From assembly GCA_002011075.2 (NCBI GenBank), contig MTMA02000006.1:1-64000 (forward strand): a stretch of 64,000 nt of DNA, in the 5' to 3' direction. Below the pieces are notes generated by a model that saw only the letters and a program-made list of their open reading frames with translations, was not told the DNA's origin and made no database searches. The position numbers and the translations under genes are program-made. Source of the stretch: Candidatus Scotarchaeum otlingeri. Its GTDB lineage: Archaea; Thermoproteota; Nitrososphaeria; Geothermarchaeales; JDFR-13. Positions 44,185 through 53,560 of the stretch are shown here, in pieces (within the stretch, counting starts at the first letter, position 1; the number at the start of each line of letters is the position of its first letter).

Positions 44185-46341
44185 ATGAGTATTATCAGCA
44201 ATTTGAGAGAATACTTATCCTCTTCAAGAATATATTTCCTAACAATTTCAGTTGAAAGAGCCATAATGTATTTTTCATTGGCATTGATAGTATTACTCAC
44301 TGTTTTCCTAAGATTATTACCTGGAAGATTTGGCTTTTATATTTCCGAGTTTGATCCCTATCTCCAATTTTACGCTACTAAAGTTATAGTTAATGGAGTT
44401 AAAGAACACGGGTTATCTGGTTTATTCGATTTCTTTACACATCACATAGATATAACGTGGCAACCAGAAGGTGTCGATCTAGGCGTTAGATATTATCCCG
44501 GTGTCCCCTATGTGGGTGCAATTGTATATTTAATACTTAATGGACTGGGAATACACGTCTCAGTGGAAGATGTAGCCATATTTTTACCAGTACTCTTGGC
44601 TGTAGTGTCTGTACTTGGTGTATATTTTATTGGAAAAGAACTTAAAGGAGAGATTGTCGGTCTATTATCTGCGTTATTACTGACGATATCCCCGGCATTT
44701 ATACCCAGAAGTAATATGGGCTGGTATGACACCGAATCTCTTGGAATGCCGATGTTTATACTGAGCATATTATTCTATTTAAAGGCAACTCGTGGTGAAG
44801 ATATAAAGAAAAAGGTTATCTATGCCTTTATTTCAGGTCTTACTGCAGGTATAATGGGAGGAACCTGGGGAGCCTTTTCGTATTTAGTTGTCTTATATGG
44901 CGCTCTACCTCTTATTGCGGTTCTAGTTTCCAATTTGCCAGATGACTATGAAATTGTGCATATCGTTACAACAATTACATTTTTAATGATAATCAATGTA
45001 GTTCCTCGAAATGGACTTACCTATTTATCGGGGGCACTAGCAATACTTATATATATCTCGATCGCGATTGTACTAATAAACAAAATAATTAATATCCGAG
45101 AACTATTATCTGCATACCGTATAATAACCGGTGGATTACTACTAGTTTTACTTGTAGTTTTAATTGTTAATCTGCTTCCATTAGGAGTTTCCAATAGGTA
45201 TCTTTCTGTAATAAATCCGTTTTATAAATCTGAAGCAGTGTTTGTTACTACTGTTCAGGAACAAGCCGGGGTAAATGTAGGCGCTTTTTTGCAGAATTTT
45301 AACATATTAATTCCGTTTATAATATTTGGTATTTATCTTTTAGCTTTAAAAGGTAATGACATCTCCAATCTATTGATAATTACATTAGCTTTATCGACCA
45401 TTTATGCATCATCTAATTTCGCCAGGCTATTTATTCTCGCTGCACCCATAATGACTATCGTATCTTCATATGCAATTGACAGCATTGTAGAAAAATTGTT
45501 TGAACATGGTTCATCCCAAGGTAAATATAAGAAATTTGGTAAATCTAAGGGTACAAGGGTATATGCATTTACCACTATTATAATACTAACGTTATTAATC
45601 TCTTTCTTTAGCTATACGTTTGGAATGAGTGCCGCTTCTATACCTCCTACAGTAGCCGCGGGAGGTACACCATATCGTTTTCAAGTAAATGATTGGTTCG
45701 AAGCACTAGCTTGGATTAAAGATAATGTTCCTAATGACTCTGTAATAGCCGCCTGGTGGGACTATGGCTACTGGATCAGCTTTATTGCAGGTAAAAAATC
45801 CTTGGCTGATAATGGAACATTAAACCAGTCTAGAATTAGACTTTTGGCCGAAATGTTTTTGTCTAACGAGTCCCGAGCACTCGAAATTCTTGATCAACTA
45901 GGAGCCGACTATATACTTATATTTTTAGGTGTGATGAAAATAGAACAAGGAGATATAGTTAATTATCAGTTTACTGGTGTTGGAGAAGACACTAAATTTA
46001 TACAAATGGTTAGAATTGCAGGACTACCCACCGACATGTTTGTAAATGACATGGAGACAAGAATCAATCAATCAGCACCTTATTATAAGGATGCTTTCTG
46101 GAATACTTTTCTAGGAAAACTTATTCCATATGAATATTTAACCACTCAAGTAACACCAGCAGGTCAGCCAATAGACCTATATCGCTTCTCGCCAAAATAT
46201 CCGATGGAGCCGGACGGAACCTCTAGACTCGTCTTGGTGTTTAGAAGTGGTGATGAATTTTGGCGTTCACAACGTGATATAATATACTATAAACCTGGAG
46301 AAGTGCTAATTTATAAAATAGTTAGAGACTCTTCTTCTTAA
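44185..46341 (+). CDS. aglB: Oligosaccharyltransferase AglB/STT3
   Basis: 718 residues. About 11-13 transmembrane segments from residue 26 to about 480, then a periplasmic-side domain. Motifs: EFDPYLQF (first Asp-rich motif), NMGWYDTES (second, DxE type), WWDYGYWI (WWDYG acceptor-binding), and a DK/MI-type region after residue 600. It transfers a dolichol-linked glycan to Asn in N-glycosylation. The carrier enzyme UppS is also in this window. Its end overlaps the convergent nop10 by 20 nt. Confidence 0.95.
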   Translation: MSIISNLREYLSSSRIYFLTISVERAIMYFSLALIVLLTVFLRLLPGRFGFYISEFDPYLQFYATKVIVNGVKEHGLSGLFDFFTHHIDITWQPEGVDLGVRYYPGVPYVGAIVYLILNGLGIHVSVEDVAIFLPVLLAVVSVLGVYFIGKELKGEIVGLLSALLLTISPAFIPRSNMGWYDTESLGMPMFILSILFYLKATRGEDIKKKVIYAFISGLTAGIMGGTWGAFSYLVVLYGALPLIAVLVSNLPDDYEIVHIVTTITFLMIINVVPRNGLTYLSGALAILIYISIAIVLINKIINIRELLSAYRIITGGLLLVLLVVLIVNLLPLGVSNRYLSVINPFYKSEAVFVTTVQEQAGVNVGAFLQNFNILIPFIIFGIYLLALKGNDISNLLIITLALSTIYASSNFARLFILAAPIMTIVSSYAIDSIVEKLFEHGSSQGKYKKFGKSKGTRVYAFTTIIILTLLISFFSYTFGMSAASIPPTVAAGGTPYRFQVNDWFEALAWIKDNVPNDSVIAAWWDYGYWISFIAGKKSLADNGTLNQSRIRLLAEMFLSNESRALEILDQLGADYILIFLGVMKIEQGDIVNYQFTGVGEDTKFIQMVRIAGLPTDMFVNDMETRINQSAPYYKDAFWNTFLGKLIPYEYLTTQVTPAGQPIDLYRFSPKYPMEPDGTSRLVLVFRSGDEFWRSQRDIIYYKPGEVLIYKIVRDSSS

Positions 46342-46486
46342 TACCCTGGGCTTTTAACAAAATGTACTTATCATCAGGAGAAAACTTGGCTGGATGTGCC
46401 ATAACAGTATTTTTTCCACAAACCGGACAATTTTCTTGTAAAGTATATCTATTGCACGCGGTGCATTTACGTATTTTAAACTTCAA
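46322..46486 (-). CDS. nop10: H/ACA ribonucleoprotein Nop10
   Basis: 54 residues, beginning at TTG and overlapping the end of eIF2-alpha by 11 nt. Two cysteine pairs (KCTACNRYTL; CPVCGKNT) form the N-terminal zinc ribbon, followed by MAHPAKFSPDDKYILLKAQ, the highly conserved HPxRFSPxD element that binds Cbf5. Needed for RNA-guided pseudouridylation. It is too short to be found by length-filtered ORF calls. The eIF2-alpha-Nop10 pairing is common in archaea. Confidence 0.93.
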   Translation of the reverse strand: MKFKIRKCTACNRYTLQENCPVCGKNTVMAHPAKFSPDDKYILLKAQGIKKKSL

Positions 46487-47270
46487 CTCTACTTTTTTCC
46501 TCCATAATTTTGATATCGATCTTTTTATCTAATTTACTGATTACCTCATCAATAATCTGCTTAGCTTTTTTTATCACATCAGAACGGTGTGACTCTAGCT
46601 TTAGACTATATCTCGGTGCCGCTATATGTGCGATCTTAATTTTTAGACCATCAATTTTCTTGGTATGGTCATCAATAGCTTCGAAGGCTTCTCTAATACG
46701 ACTCACTCCCCCTTTGCCTATATAAGAGGCGGAAATAATCATTTCATAAATATATTTTTTTGGATGTATTCTTCTGCTTAGAAACTGAAGTACTTTTCCT
46801 CGTTCCTCTTCTGTAAACATCGTATCTTCTAAGATTTCTGGACTAGTTACAATGTCTATAATCAAGTCATAAATTGTAGGTGCCTCTTCGATCAACTCTC
46901 CAAATTTATTTATGACCTCATCATATGTAATACCTAAATGCTTAGATAATTCTTCTAATAAACGTTTGCCTCTTCTATTTCTCTTCCAATTCCTTAGGAT
47001 TCTATCTCTTTCGCCGGCAGCCACCTCTTTCAGTGAAAGATCTACAGTACTAGTATACCTATCGATTCGTATCACTTTAGCAACGACTTTCTGACCCACC
47101 TTAATTATATCATCTAACTTACGGATCCAACGTGATGAGGCTTCGGAAATAGGAAGAAAACCGTCTATTCCATAGTCATCTAATGCTAAATATGCTCCAT
47201 AATTAACAATTTCTTTAACTGTTGCTACAACTAATTCTCCTCTTCTAGGAAGTCTCTTATCCATACTCAT
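46476..47270 (-). CDS. eif2a: Translation initiation factor aIF2 alpha subunit
   Basis: 264 residues. N-terminal S1 OB domain (about 12-88, GELVVATVKEIVNYGAYLALDDYGIDGFLPISE), helical middle domain, C-terminal alpha/beta domain (KIDGLKIKIAHIAAPRYSLKLESHRSD). It forms aIF2 with beta and gamma to deliver initiator tRNA. It overlaps rps27e (14 nt) and nop10 (11 nt). Start 47270 or 47264. Confidence 0.97.
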   Translation of the reverse strand: MSMDKRLPRRGELVVATVKEIVNYGAYLALDDYGIDGFLPISEASSRWIRKLDDIIKVGQKVVAKVIRIDRYTSTVDLSLKEVAAGERDRILRNWKRNRRGKRLLEELSKHLGITYDEVINKFGELIEEAPTIYDLIIDIVTSPEILEDTMFTEEERGKVLQFLSRRIHPKKYIYEMIISASYIGKGGVSRIREAFEAIDDHTKKIDGLKIKIAHIAAPRYSLKLESHRSDVIKKAKQIIDEVISKLDKKIDIKIMEEKSRVEV

Positions 47271-47466
47271 TTTTTACTTCTCCTTTAATTATCGCCTTAC
47301 CCCCTGATGGTTTTGCTAAGATTTCTCCGCATATATGACATTTTACTATGCGTGAAGAATGTGAAAACACTACTTGGGTATTATTACAGTTAGGACATTC
47401 CACTTCCAAAAATTTGCTTTTTGGACGAGGAATAAGTTTATCCCATTCACTACTCAATTGCCTCAC
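47257..47466 (-). CDS. rps27e: 30S ribosomal protein S27e
   Basis: 69 residues with the zinc ribbon CPNCNNTQVVFSHSSRIVKCHICGEIL and the GGKAIIKGEV ending of the family. It overlaps L44e (4 nt) and eIF2-alpha (14 nt), a conserved archaeal gene order. Confidence 0.97.
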   Translation of the reverse strand: MRQLSSEWDKLIPRPKSKFLEVECPNCNNTQVVFSHSSRIVKCHICGEILAKPSGGKAIIKGEVKNEYG

Positions 47467-47741
47467 CTCGCAATTTCCAGTTTCCTAATCCTTATCCCCT
47501 CTTTATGAATTGTATAACTGCACTCTTTACAGGTCAGCTTTACAACCGCCTTTTTAGTTGTTTTTGCCTTCTTTTTTTGTTGTGGCCATTTCTGTCCTCC
47601 GTATCCTTTCTTTTCCCATTCGTGTTTCCTCGCTCCCCATCTTAATGCACTTTCACTGCCCTTCTTATACAAGGAGACCTTATGTAAGGTATGTTTTCTA
47701 CACTTAGGGCAATATGTCCTTATTTCTTTAGGTATAATCAT
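47463..47741 (-). CDS. rpl44e: 50S ribosomal protein L44e
   Basis: 92 residues, MIIPKEIRTYCPKCRKHTLHKVSLYKKG with a second cysteine pair in CKECSYT; rich in Lys and aromatic residues (GGQKWPQQKKKAKTTKK). It starts in an ATGA overlap with the GINS gene. Confidence 0.97.
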   Translation of the reverse strand: MIIPKEIRTYCPKCRKHTLHKVSLYKKGSESALRWGARKHEWEKKGYGGQKWPQQKKKAKTTKKAVVKLTCKECSYTIHKEGIRIRKLEIAR

Positions 47742-48205
47742 TTTTCAATATACACCTCTTTGATAAATCCCTTCTCTTTTAATAGTATGTAGTCACTCTT
47801 ATTTATTAAGATAATGTCTCCTCTCTTATAAGGACCATAATTAATTCCATCTATCCCTCTAAATTTCGGTATATCTTTCTCCACTAAACCGACTTCTATC
47901 TCCTTCAGCGAGGTTTCCACATGAATATCCCCAATTAATTCACTTAACATATCTTTCGTAAACCCTTCTTGAATTCCTTTTAGTATTTTTACTTCAATAT
48001 TATAAGTCTTAATCAATCCATATAGTTCCTTTAATATACGCAATTCTTCCTTTATTAAACTGACAGCTAATTCTTCTTTTACAGTTTTTTCCATCTCTCT
48101 TAATAGAGAAATTGTGTTATCTATTGTAGCAGCTCTGATTTCACTATTTAGCTGAATCCCTCTTTTTATATCGTCTAATGTTTTCTTAAACTCTTCGTGT
48201 ATCAT
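47738..48205 (-). CDS. gins51: GINS complex subunit (Gins51-like)
   Basis: 155 residues. N-terminal helical A domain (about 1-105) followed by the small beta B domain, IPKFRGIDGINYGPYKRGDIILINKSDYILLKEKGFI. The A-B order is that of Gins51 (Psf1/Sld5-like), not Gins23. GINS stimulates MCM in the replisome. It overlaps priS by 20 nt, within a primase-PCNA cluster. Confidence 0.9.
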   Translation of the reverse strand: MIHEEFKKTLDDIKRGIQLNSEIRAATIDNTISLLREMEKTVKEELAVSLIKEELRILKELYGLIKTYNIEVKILKGIQEGFTKDMLSELIGDIHVETSLKEIEVGLVEKDIPKFRGIDGINYGPYKRGDIILINKSDYILLKEKGFIKEVYIEK

Positions 48206-49310
48206 ATGCTAATCCCCTATTTACTAAAAAGATCGCTAAACTTAAAGGCAATTTCATTTCAACATCATATGCTTCCTCATATTCTTTTTCTCCCCATATA
48301 ATATTAGGTAAATAAAGTACTTTCACAAGCACCTCTTCATTATAAAGAGCAGCATCTCTATATGGCATAAACCCATCGAGTGAATCATACTCGACGCTCT
48401 TTTTTATAAGTCCCGTTTTACCATGTATTGAATAAGGCGCCCTTATTAACCTACTTATATCGGTCGTTACAACACCATCAATGTGAATTCCATATATCTC
48501 TCTTACATAATTATTAATTTTGTTTCTTAACCTTCTATTTCTTTGAAGCTTTTCTCTAAACATTTTTATTTTATTCATGCTCCTATACAGTGACAGAACT
48601 AAGTTAATATCACTATTATTGAAATATTGGTATATCTCTTTTCTTTGCTTTTGGATATCACCTATTATACGTTCAATGTATGTTCTGTTCAAATAATGCA
48701 TATTTGCTATGTCAAATCCATCTAATGTGATAAAATCTTTAATTTCTATTCTAGTCCTTGTATCAATAGTCGTCAATACATCCGAGTATATATGTACATG
48801 ATATCCCCGAGCTCCCGAAAAATAAATCTGTGTCTCATCAACGGGTAATGCCATTATTTTATAGATGGCATCTAATAACCTAAATGTCTCTTTTTTAGCG
48901 ATTTCCAAATCATTCATCCTAGGAACGTGTATTTTACGTGTTTTAGAATTACATTGTTCACATATTGATGCTTCTTTCTTAAATACAGCATTACATTTAT
49001 TACAAAGCCATATAAAATTCGGTGTATATGTAGGTATATGATCTAAATCTATGTCGAATATTAGGTCTCCACCCCTCCAAACTTTATCTTCAATAGGTCT
49101 ATCTGGAAACAAATAGTATGAAGAGGAGTGATATAGGTCTCGTGGTAGCTGTGAAATAAGCCATTCTCCAAAATCGCCTTTAGATAAAGCTATATGTCTA
49201 TACATTATGCCATCGAAATCTATATATGCTATTTCTCTACTCTCGATCTTTCTTATAGACCCTACAATTTTTTCTATGTTATTAATATAATATTTTTTAT
49301 AATACTCCAT
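48186..49310 (-). CDS. priS: DNA primase small (catalytic) subunit PriS
   Basis: About 374 residues. Catalytic Asp pair in LIFDIDLDH (about residues 86-90 from the chosen start), SGARGYHVHI (about 165-174, active-site Ser/Arg/His) and a zinc motif CNKCN...CEQCN. With PriL it makes replication primers. The frame opens TTG ATA ATG ATG; start MEYYKKYY at 49310 is chosen because it fits the family. Overlaps GINS downstream; PriL ends about 10 nt upstream. Confidence 0.96.
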   Translation of the reverse strand: MEYYKKYYINNIEKIVGSIRKIESREIAYIDFDGIMYRHIALSKGDFGEWLISQLPRDLYHSSSYYLFPDRPIEDKVWRGGDLIFDIDLDHIPTYTPNFIWLCNKCNAVFKKEASICEQCNSKTRKIHVPRMNDLEIAKKETFRLLDAIYKIMALPVDETQIYFSGARGYHVHIYSDVLTTIDTRTRIEIKDFITLDGFDIANMHYLNRTYIERIIGDIQKQRKEIYQYFNNSDINLVLSLYRSMNKIKMFREKLQRNRRLRNKINNYVREIYGIHIDGVVTTDISRLIRAPYSIHGKTGLIKKSVEYDSLDGFMPYRDAALYNEEVLVKVLYLPNIIWGEKEYEEAYDVEMKLPLSLAIFLVNRGLAYDTRRV

Positions 49311-49320
49311 CATTATCAAT

Positions 49321-50340
49321 TTATCTCTTAGCCTTATATTCCTTCACCTTCTTTGCCCTAGATATGTATTGAACCGGGTGTTTAATGCCCTTACATATGT
49401 CGTCAGGAAAACATAGGTTGTATGATCGCAGTGTCTTACAAGACGGAACAGAATATTTTTTTCTTCCCCCTCTCATACCTAATATATGTTCAACCTGATA
49501 CCTAGTTCTTTCTACATTGAAATCAGGCACTCTACTAAAAAGATTAATAATCTCCTCAGTATTATATCCCATTTTTCCCAAGAAGGTCACAAGAGTAAAT
49601 CTAGCCGCGTGAGGCAACCCAACCCCAATATTTTGCATCATCCAATTTATACAAGGTGGATACATCTCCCGATTCTTTGTTGTTAATACTTCTCTAATCT
49701 CTTGAGATTCTCTAATCTTTTCTAGGATATCTCTAACATCATGCAATAAGCGATCCGAATAGACTCTAATCTTATTTGGAATTCCAGTTATCCTCTCTAT
49801 ATCATCTATAACTATATCTTTAACTAGTTCACTAATTATTCTCGCTAACCGTCGTTTATCAATAACCACATAGCCATTATTCACTCTATAATAATATGCT
49901 TTCCATCTGGGGCTTGAAAATCTTGATGTAATCTTTACATATTCTAAAAATGGAATACCAAATTCTCTGCCGTAGCTCTCTATATCTATACCGAGACGGT
50001 TAACTAAATCTATAATGGCAAAATTATCTTCAAACAATAACAATTTGTATGCTCTTTTACTTTCGCTATCAGCAAACATCCAATATAAATATCTGTTATC
50101 TGTGCCTCTCACAATCAACACAGCGAGAAAATATGAAATTGCTTCTATTTCGTCATTTTTCCATACAGGAGCTTTACGGGTCTTCATAAGTAAGGCGCGA
50201 TCATATGCATATTCCATTATATGGATTAGATCTTCGCTAAAATATTCGTCCACATCTAGGGCAATTGATTTTAAATATTCCTTTGATAAAGGATCAAAAG
50301 GATACTTAGCTGTCCACCTTGCTGTATTTTTTTTTGTCAC
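49321..50340 (-). CDS. priL: DNA primase large subunit PriL
   Basis: 339 residues, helical N-domain and an Fe-S C-domain. Cysteines in YPPCINWM, PSCKTLRSYNLC and DDICKGIKHPVQY provide the four cluster ligands; HAARFTLVTFLG and the VPD-type segment match the family. It lies between PriS and PCNA. Confidence 0.95.
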   Translation of the reverse strand: MTKKNTARWTAKYPFDPLSKEYLKSIALDVDEYFSEDLIHIMEYAYDRALLMKTRKAPVWKNDEIEAISYFLAVLIVRGTDNRYLYWMFADSESKRAYKLLLFEDNFAIIDLVNRLGIDIESYGREFGIPFLEYVKITSRFSSPRWKAYYYRVNNGYVVIDKRRLARIISELVKDIVIDDIERITGIPNKIRVYSDRLLHDVRDILEKIRESQEIREVLTTKNREMYPPCINWMMQNIGVGLPHAARFTLVTFLGKMGYNTEEIINLFSRVPDFNVERTRYQVEHILGMRGGRKKYSVPSCKTLRSYNLCFPDDICKGIKHPVQYISRAKKVKEYKAKR

Positions 50341-50350
50341 ATTTATTTCA

Positions 50351-51121
50351 CTACTCAGCTCTTGGGGCTAAATAGTATATGAATTTCTCATTTTCAATTA
50401 ATTCGAAATCTATTTTTAAAGGTAAGTTTGTTCCAAGTTGTATAGTAGCAACTCCAGAATTACCGCTTAATTCCTTTACAATATTAAGGATAGATTTAAG
50501 ATTATAACTAGCAGTACTAGGCTCCTCAACAGCTATCGCCATTAGCTCAATATGTTCTGGATATCTTAGCAGTACAGAAGACTCAAATCCCTCTTCACTT
50601 TTACTGGAAAAAGTAACCGCATTGTTCTCAACTTTTATTATTATTCTATCTTCTATCAATTTTAATTGATTCAATATCTCTTTAAACGATGATGTGGTGA
50701 TTTTGAAGGTCGCTTTAAAAGGTACATTAGGCACTCCTGTTTCTTTTTTATCTTCATTTATCATCATGGGCAAAGAAAATGTCCTTTGATATGGTTCAAC
50801 GCTCTTTATTTTGAACGAATTATCTCCTTCCTCAAAATAAAACTCTATCTCCTTCGCGTTTCTACATAATTTTATATAATCTGCGAGTTTATCTATAGGA
50901 ATACGTATAGGAATTTTTTCTTCTTTAGCAAAATTATACTCCAAAAAATATTCGTTTGTTAACTCAAAATCTATCATACTTATCCGTGCGGCATCTAAAT
51001 CTCTGAATGAAAATGAAGACTCTGAAATCCAAAAGCAAGCCTCATCTGTTATACGTTCAATGGCATTAAAGAACCTTATCACTCTCTTAATTTTATCCTC
51101 TCCTATCAACGCCTTAAACAT
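50351..51121 (-). CDS. pcn: Sliding clamp PCNA
   Basis: 256 residues, two clamp domains: RDLDAARISMIDFELTNEYFLEY in domain I and the C-terminal LPLKIDFELIENEKFIYYLAPRAE with the typical PLKI...Y(L/I)APR ending. It holds PolD, NucS, Hef and others on DNA. Single copy in the window, 10 nt upstream of PriL. The 125 nt upstream of it hold only a promoter-like AT-rich sequence. Confidence 0.97.
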   Translation of the reverse strand: MFKALIGEDKIKRVIRFFNAIERITDEACFWISESSFSFRDLDAARISMIDFELTNEYFLEYNFAKEEKIPIRIPIDKLADYIKLCRNAKEIEFYFEEGDNSFKIKSVEPYQRTFSLPMMINEDKKETGVPNVPFKATFKITTSSFKEILNQLKLIEDRIIIKVENNAVTFSSKSEEGFESSVLLRYPEHIELMAIAVEEPSTASYNLKSILNIVKELSGNSGVATIQLGTNLPLKIDFELIENEKFIYYLAPRAE

Positions 51122-51246
51122 CTAACGTCCCCCTCTCAGAATGTTCTTCACTATAATGATAATAATTACAATTCAAGCATAAAAATAAAGACAAGTTTGA
51201 TTCTATAAAAATATCGTAAATACTTAATTTATTAGTTATAGTCATA

Positions 51247-51585
51247 TCAAGTATATAATCGCCAAGTATAACTGCACTTTACACATCTAAAAAATTGCGT
51301 AGTTCCTTCATCTCCAGATCTAGTTTGAACTTCCCAATAATACGCCTTCTCAAAACCGCAACTCGGGCATACTATTTTGGTTGTTGGAAGAAGCTGCTTC
51401 TTCTTATCTTTTTCACTTAGTACTATTATCTTATTCTTACTTTCTATTTTTTCCGACAAGACCTTATTTTCTAATACCTGAGTATATCCACATCTACCAC
51501 ATACTAAAACAGGATCTTCATCTTTGAGCTCAATCTTCATTATTCCTCCGCAATTAGGGCAGAATTTAACAGCCAGATTAATCAC
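51247..51585 (-). CDS. tfs: Transcription factor S (TFIIS-like cleavage factor)
   Basis: 112 residues. N-terminal zinc ribbon CPNCGGIMKIELKDEDPVLVCGRCGY and C-terminal ribbon CPSCGFEKAYYWEVQTRSGDEGTTQFFRCVKCSYTW with the catalytic acidic hairpin (RSGDEGTT). It stimulates RNA cleavage in backtracked RNA polymerase. Overlaps rpoL by 8 nt. Confidence 0.97.
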   Translation of the reverse strand: MINLAVKFCPNCGGIMKIELKDEDPVLVCGRCGYTQVLENKVLSEKIESKNKIIVLSEKDKKKQLLPTTKIVCPSCGFEKAYYWEVQTRSGDEGTTQFFRCVKCSYTWRLYT

Positions 51586-51862
51586 CTATCTCTTTAATTA
51601 TCTCTTCTTTTATATTGACAATCTTATCTATAAATTTTTCAATATCATCTACAATGATTTTAAGGGGTTTTCTAAGGTTTTTCTTCAGACGTATCTCAAA
51701 AACCATCTCTTTAATTAGAGGATGTGTTATATGAAACCCTGCACCCTCAATATTTTCATTTTGCATTAAAGCATGTTGAATCAAATTACCTAAAGTATAA
51801 TCTTCCCCTTTAATTATTAACTTCAATCGATATTTACCGGCTTTTTCCACTTTAATATCCAT
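51578..51862 (-). CDS. rpoL: RNA polymerase subunit RpoL (Rpb11-like)
   Basis: 94 residues from MDIKVEKAGKYRLKLIIKGEDYTLGNLIQHAL, the conserved entry of RpoL. The frame extends upstream to 51904 with ATG at 51877 as an alternative, but family proteins begin close to the chosen Met. It forms the assembly dimer with RpoD. Confidence 0.95.
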   Translation of the reverse strand: MDIKVEKAGKYRLKLIIKGEDYTLGNLIQHALMQNENIEGAGFHITHPLIKEMVFEIRLKKNLRKPLKIIVDDIEKFIDKIVNIKEEIIKEIGD

Positions 51863-51962
51863 AGTATTATGCACCATCCTATATATCGAAATAATTATCC
51901 CCATATAATTTTAGTGAACATATTAATAAATCATGTTATCTTTATCGCATCCTTAGAGTTTA

Positions 51963-52514
51963 TTATAGTAGCTTTCCATATTTAGTAGACAGTTTTCTAT
52001 CCTCATATCTATTACAAACTTTACATTTTACTTTTTTAGATTTTTTATCTCGAACTAGTGCTCTACCACATAACGAACAAAAAGCCAAAATTACGCCAAA
52101 CTCTTTCTTTTCGATAGAAAGATGTATAGTTCGATTGGCTTTACTTATAACTTCAGCATAAATATAGTCTCCAAATTTATACATACGTGATATATCTCTG
52201 TTGTTTCTGTATCGCGGAGGATGAAGTGTACCGGTAAATTTTCTATCCATTACGTTATTATTTACTACAAATATATCGACATATGCATATATACCTGAAA
52301 AATTCGATATTCTTCCTATAGTAGTATCCCCTATATCAATCAATTTTAGCTTCTTAAGCGGTCTAACCGCCAAATTTTTTTCTATAGGATCTATTAATAT
52401 ACTTCCTAAATATAGAGATCTAATAAATCCCTGTTTATCTTCGTATGCTCCCTCCTTAATTATATATTCTTCGATAGTCGCTAATTTATCGCCAGGAATA
52501 ACGATTTTTTTCAT
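51963..52514 (-). CDS. csl4: Exosome subunit Csl4
   Basis: About 183 residues: N-terminal domain, S1 domain (about 55-140, DTTIGRISNFSGIYAYVDIFVV...FKFGDYIYAEVISKANRTIHLSI) and C-terminal zinc ribbon CSLCGRAL...CKVCNRY. It caps the archaeal exosome. ATG at 52514 (MKKIVIPGDKL) is preferred; the frame reaches 52535 inside dph2. Confidence 0.95.
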   Translation of the reverse strand: MKKIVIPGDKLATIEEYIIKEGAYEDKQGFIRSLYLGSILIDPIEKNLAVRPLKKLKLIDIGDTTIGRISNFSGIYAYVDIFVVNNNVMDRKFTGTLHPPRYRNNRDISRMYKFGDYIYAEVISKANRTIHLSIEKKEFGVILAFCSLCGRALVRDKKSKKVKCKVCNRYEDRKLSTKYGKLL

Positions 52515-52515
52515 A

Positions 52516-53520
52516 TTATGGGTACACCTCCTCAAACTTTTTCTTTCCTATTAATATTAAAAATTGCTCCATATTCAACACAGGCTTTTCAAATGCAAAT
52601 ATGTCATCTATTGAAAGTCTAGGGCACGCCGTTTGAATGAACGCTTCTATATTTAAAAAATAACTTAGCTGTTCCTGTGTAATGTTTTCCATCGATATTA
52701 AATAAACTTTTTTGCGAAGCTTTTTCAACTCATCGTATGCAAATCTTGCAGACATGTAATTAAACTGTCCACTCTTTGGTGATATAATCACACCTATCTT
52801 TAGACATTCTCTAGTCTTTTCAATATTATATGCTATTTTAGATAAATATTTTCTTCTTAATTTCTCAAGATCGATGATCCGTTCGTTATGAATGTCTACT
52901 ACAAATGTTGGTTTATTTATCCATAAAGCGACTCCAAGAGCATGAAATACACCACTACTAACAACGAAAAATACATCTATCTTATCCTTTATTTTATGAG
53001 CAGCGCTAATATCACAACCCAGAATTTGTCCTTTAAACATGTAATTATAAACAGGTTTTTCTATGAACACCTGAAAACCATCTCCCTGTAATTGATTTAC
53101 GAGTTCTAGGCTCTGTTTATAATATTGTAAAGAGTTAACCACGCCTATATTGTTATATTGCTTAGCGAGCTTGTATATTTCTAAATACAGTTTTTTAGTT
53201 ATCTTTTTATTTTCAAATAAAGGATAATAAATTACGTTTTCGGGTTTAATAATATTATGCTGAAAAGGGGTGTGTCCAACATGTATAACAATATCTAAAT
53301 CTAGAAGACTGAAAACATTACCTTGTATATCACATCCTCCATAGTTCAAATTTCCATCAATAATTATTTCAATTTCCTTGATCTCCCTCTCGATTTTATC
53401 GGCTAGATATATTAATTTACTTCTAAACCCATTAGGAGACTGAATAAATATTCTTTGTGCACCCTGTTTTTTTATATACTCAATTAATTTCTTTGCATCC
53501 GTGATTATCAATTTATTCAC
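52516..53520 (-). CDS. dph2: Diphthamide biosynthesis radical SAM-like enzyme Dph2
   Basis: 334 residues, GTG start. Three cysteines for the [4Fe-4S] cluster, one per domain: NYGGCDIQ, LGCDISAAH and QTACPRLSIDD. It makes the first 3-amino-3-carboxypropyl modification on EF-2 histidine. It lies between L10e and Csl4. Confidence 0.95.
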   Translation of the reverse strand: MNKLIITDAKKLIEYIKKQGAQRIFIQSPNGFRSKLIYLADKIEREIKEIEIIIDGNLNYGGCDIQGNVFSLLDLDIVIHVGHTPFQHNIIKPENVIYYPLFENKKITKKLYLEIYKLAKQYNNIGVVNSLQYYKQSLELVNQLQGDGFQVFIEKPVYNYMFKGQILGCDISAAHKIKDKIDVFFVVSSGVFHALGVALWINKPTFVVDIHNERIIDLEKLRRKYLSKIAYNIEKTRECLKIGVIISPKSGQFNYMSARFAYDELKKLRKKVYLISMENITQEQLSYFLNIEAFIQTACPRLSIDDIFAFEKPVLNMEQFLILIGKKKFEEVYP

Positions 53521-53560
53521 TCTACTAATTTCTTAAATTATATCCTTAAGACCAAAAGTT

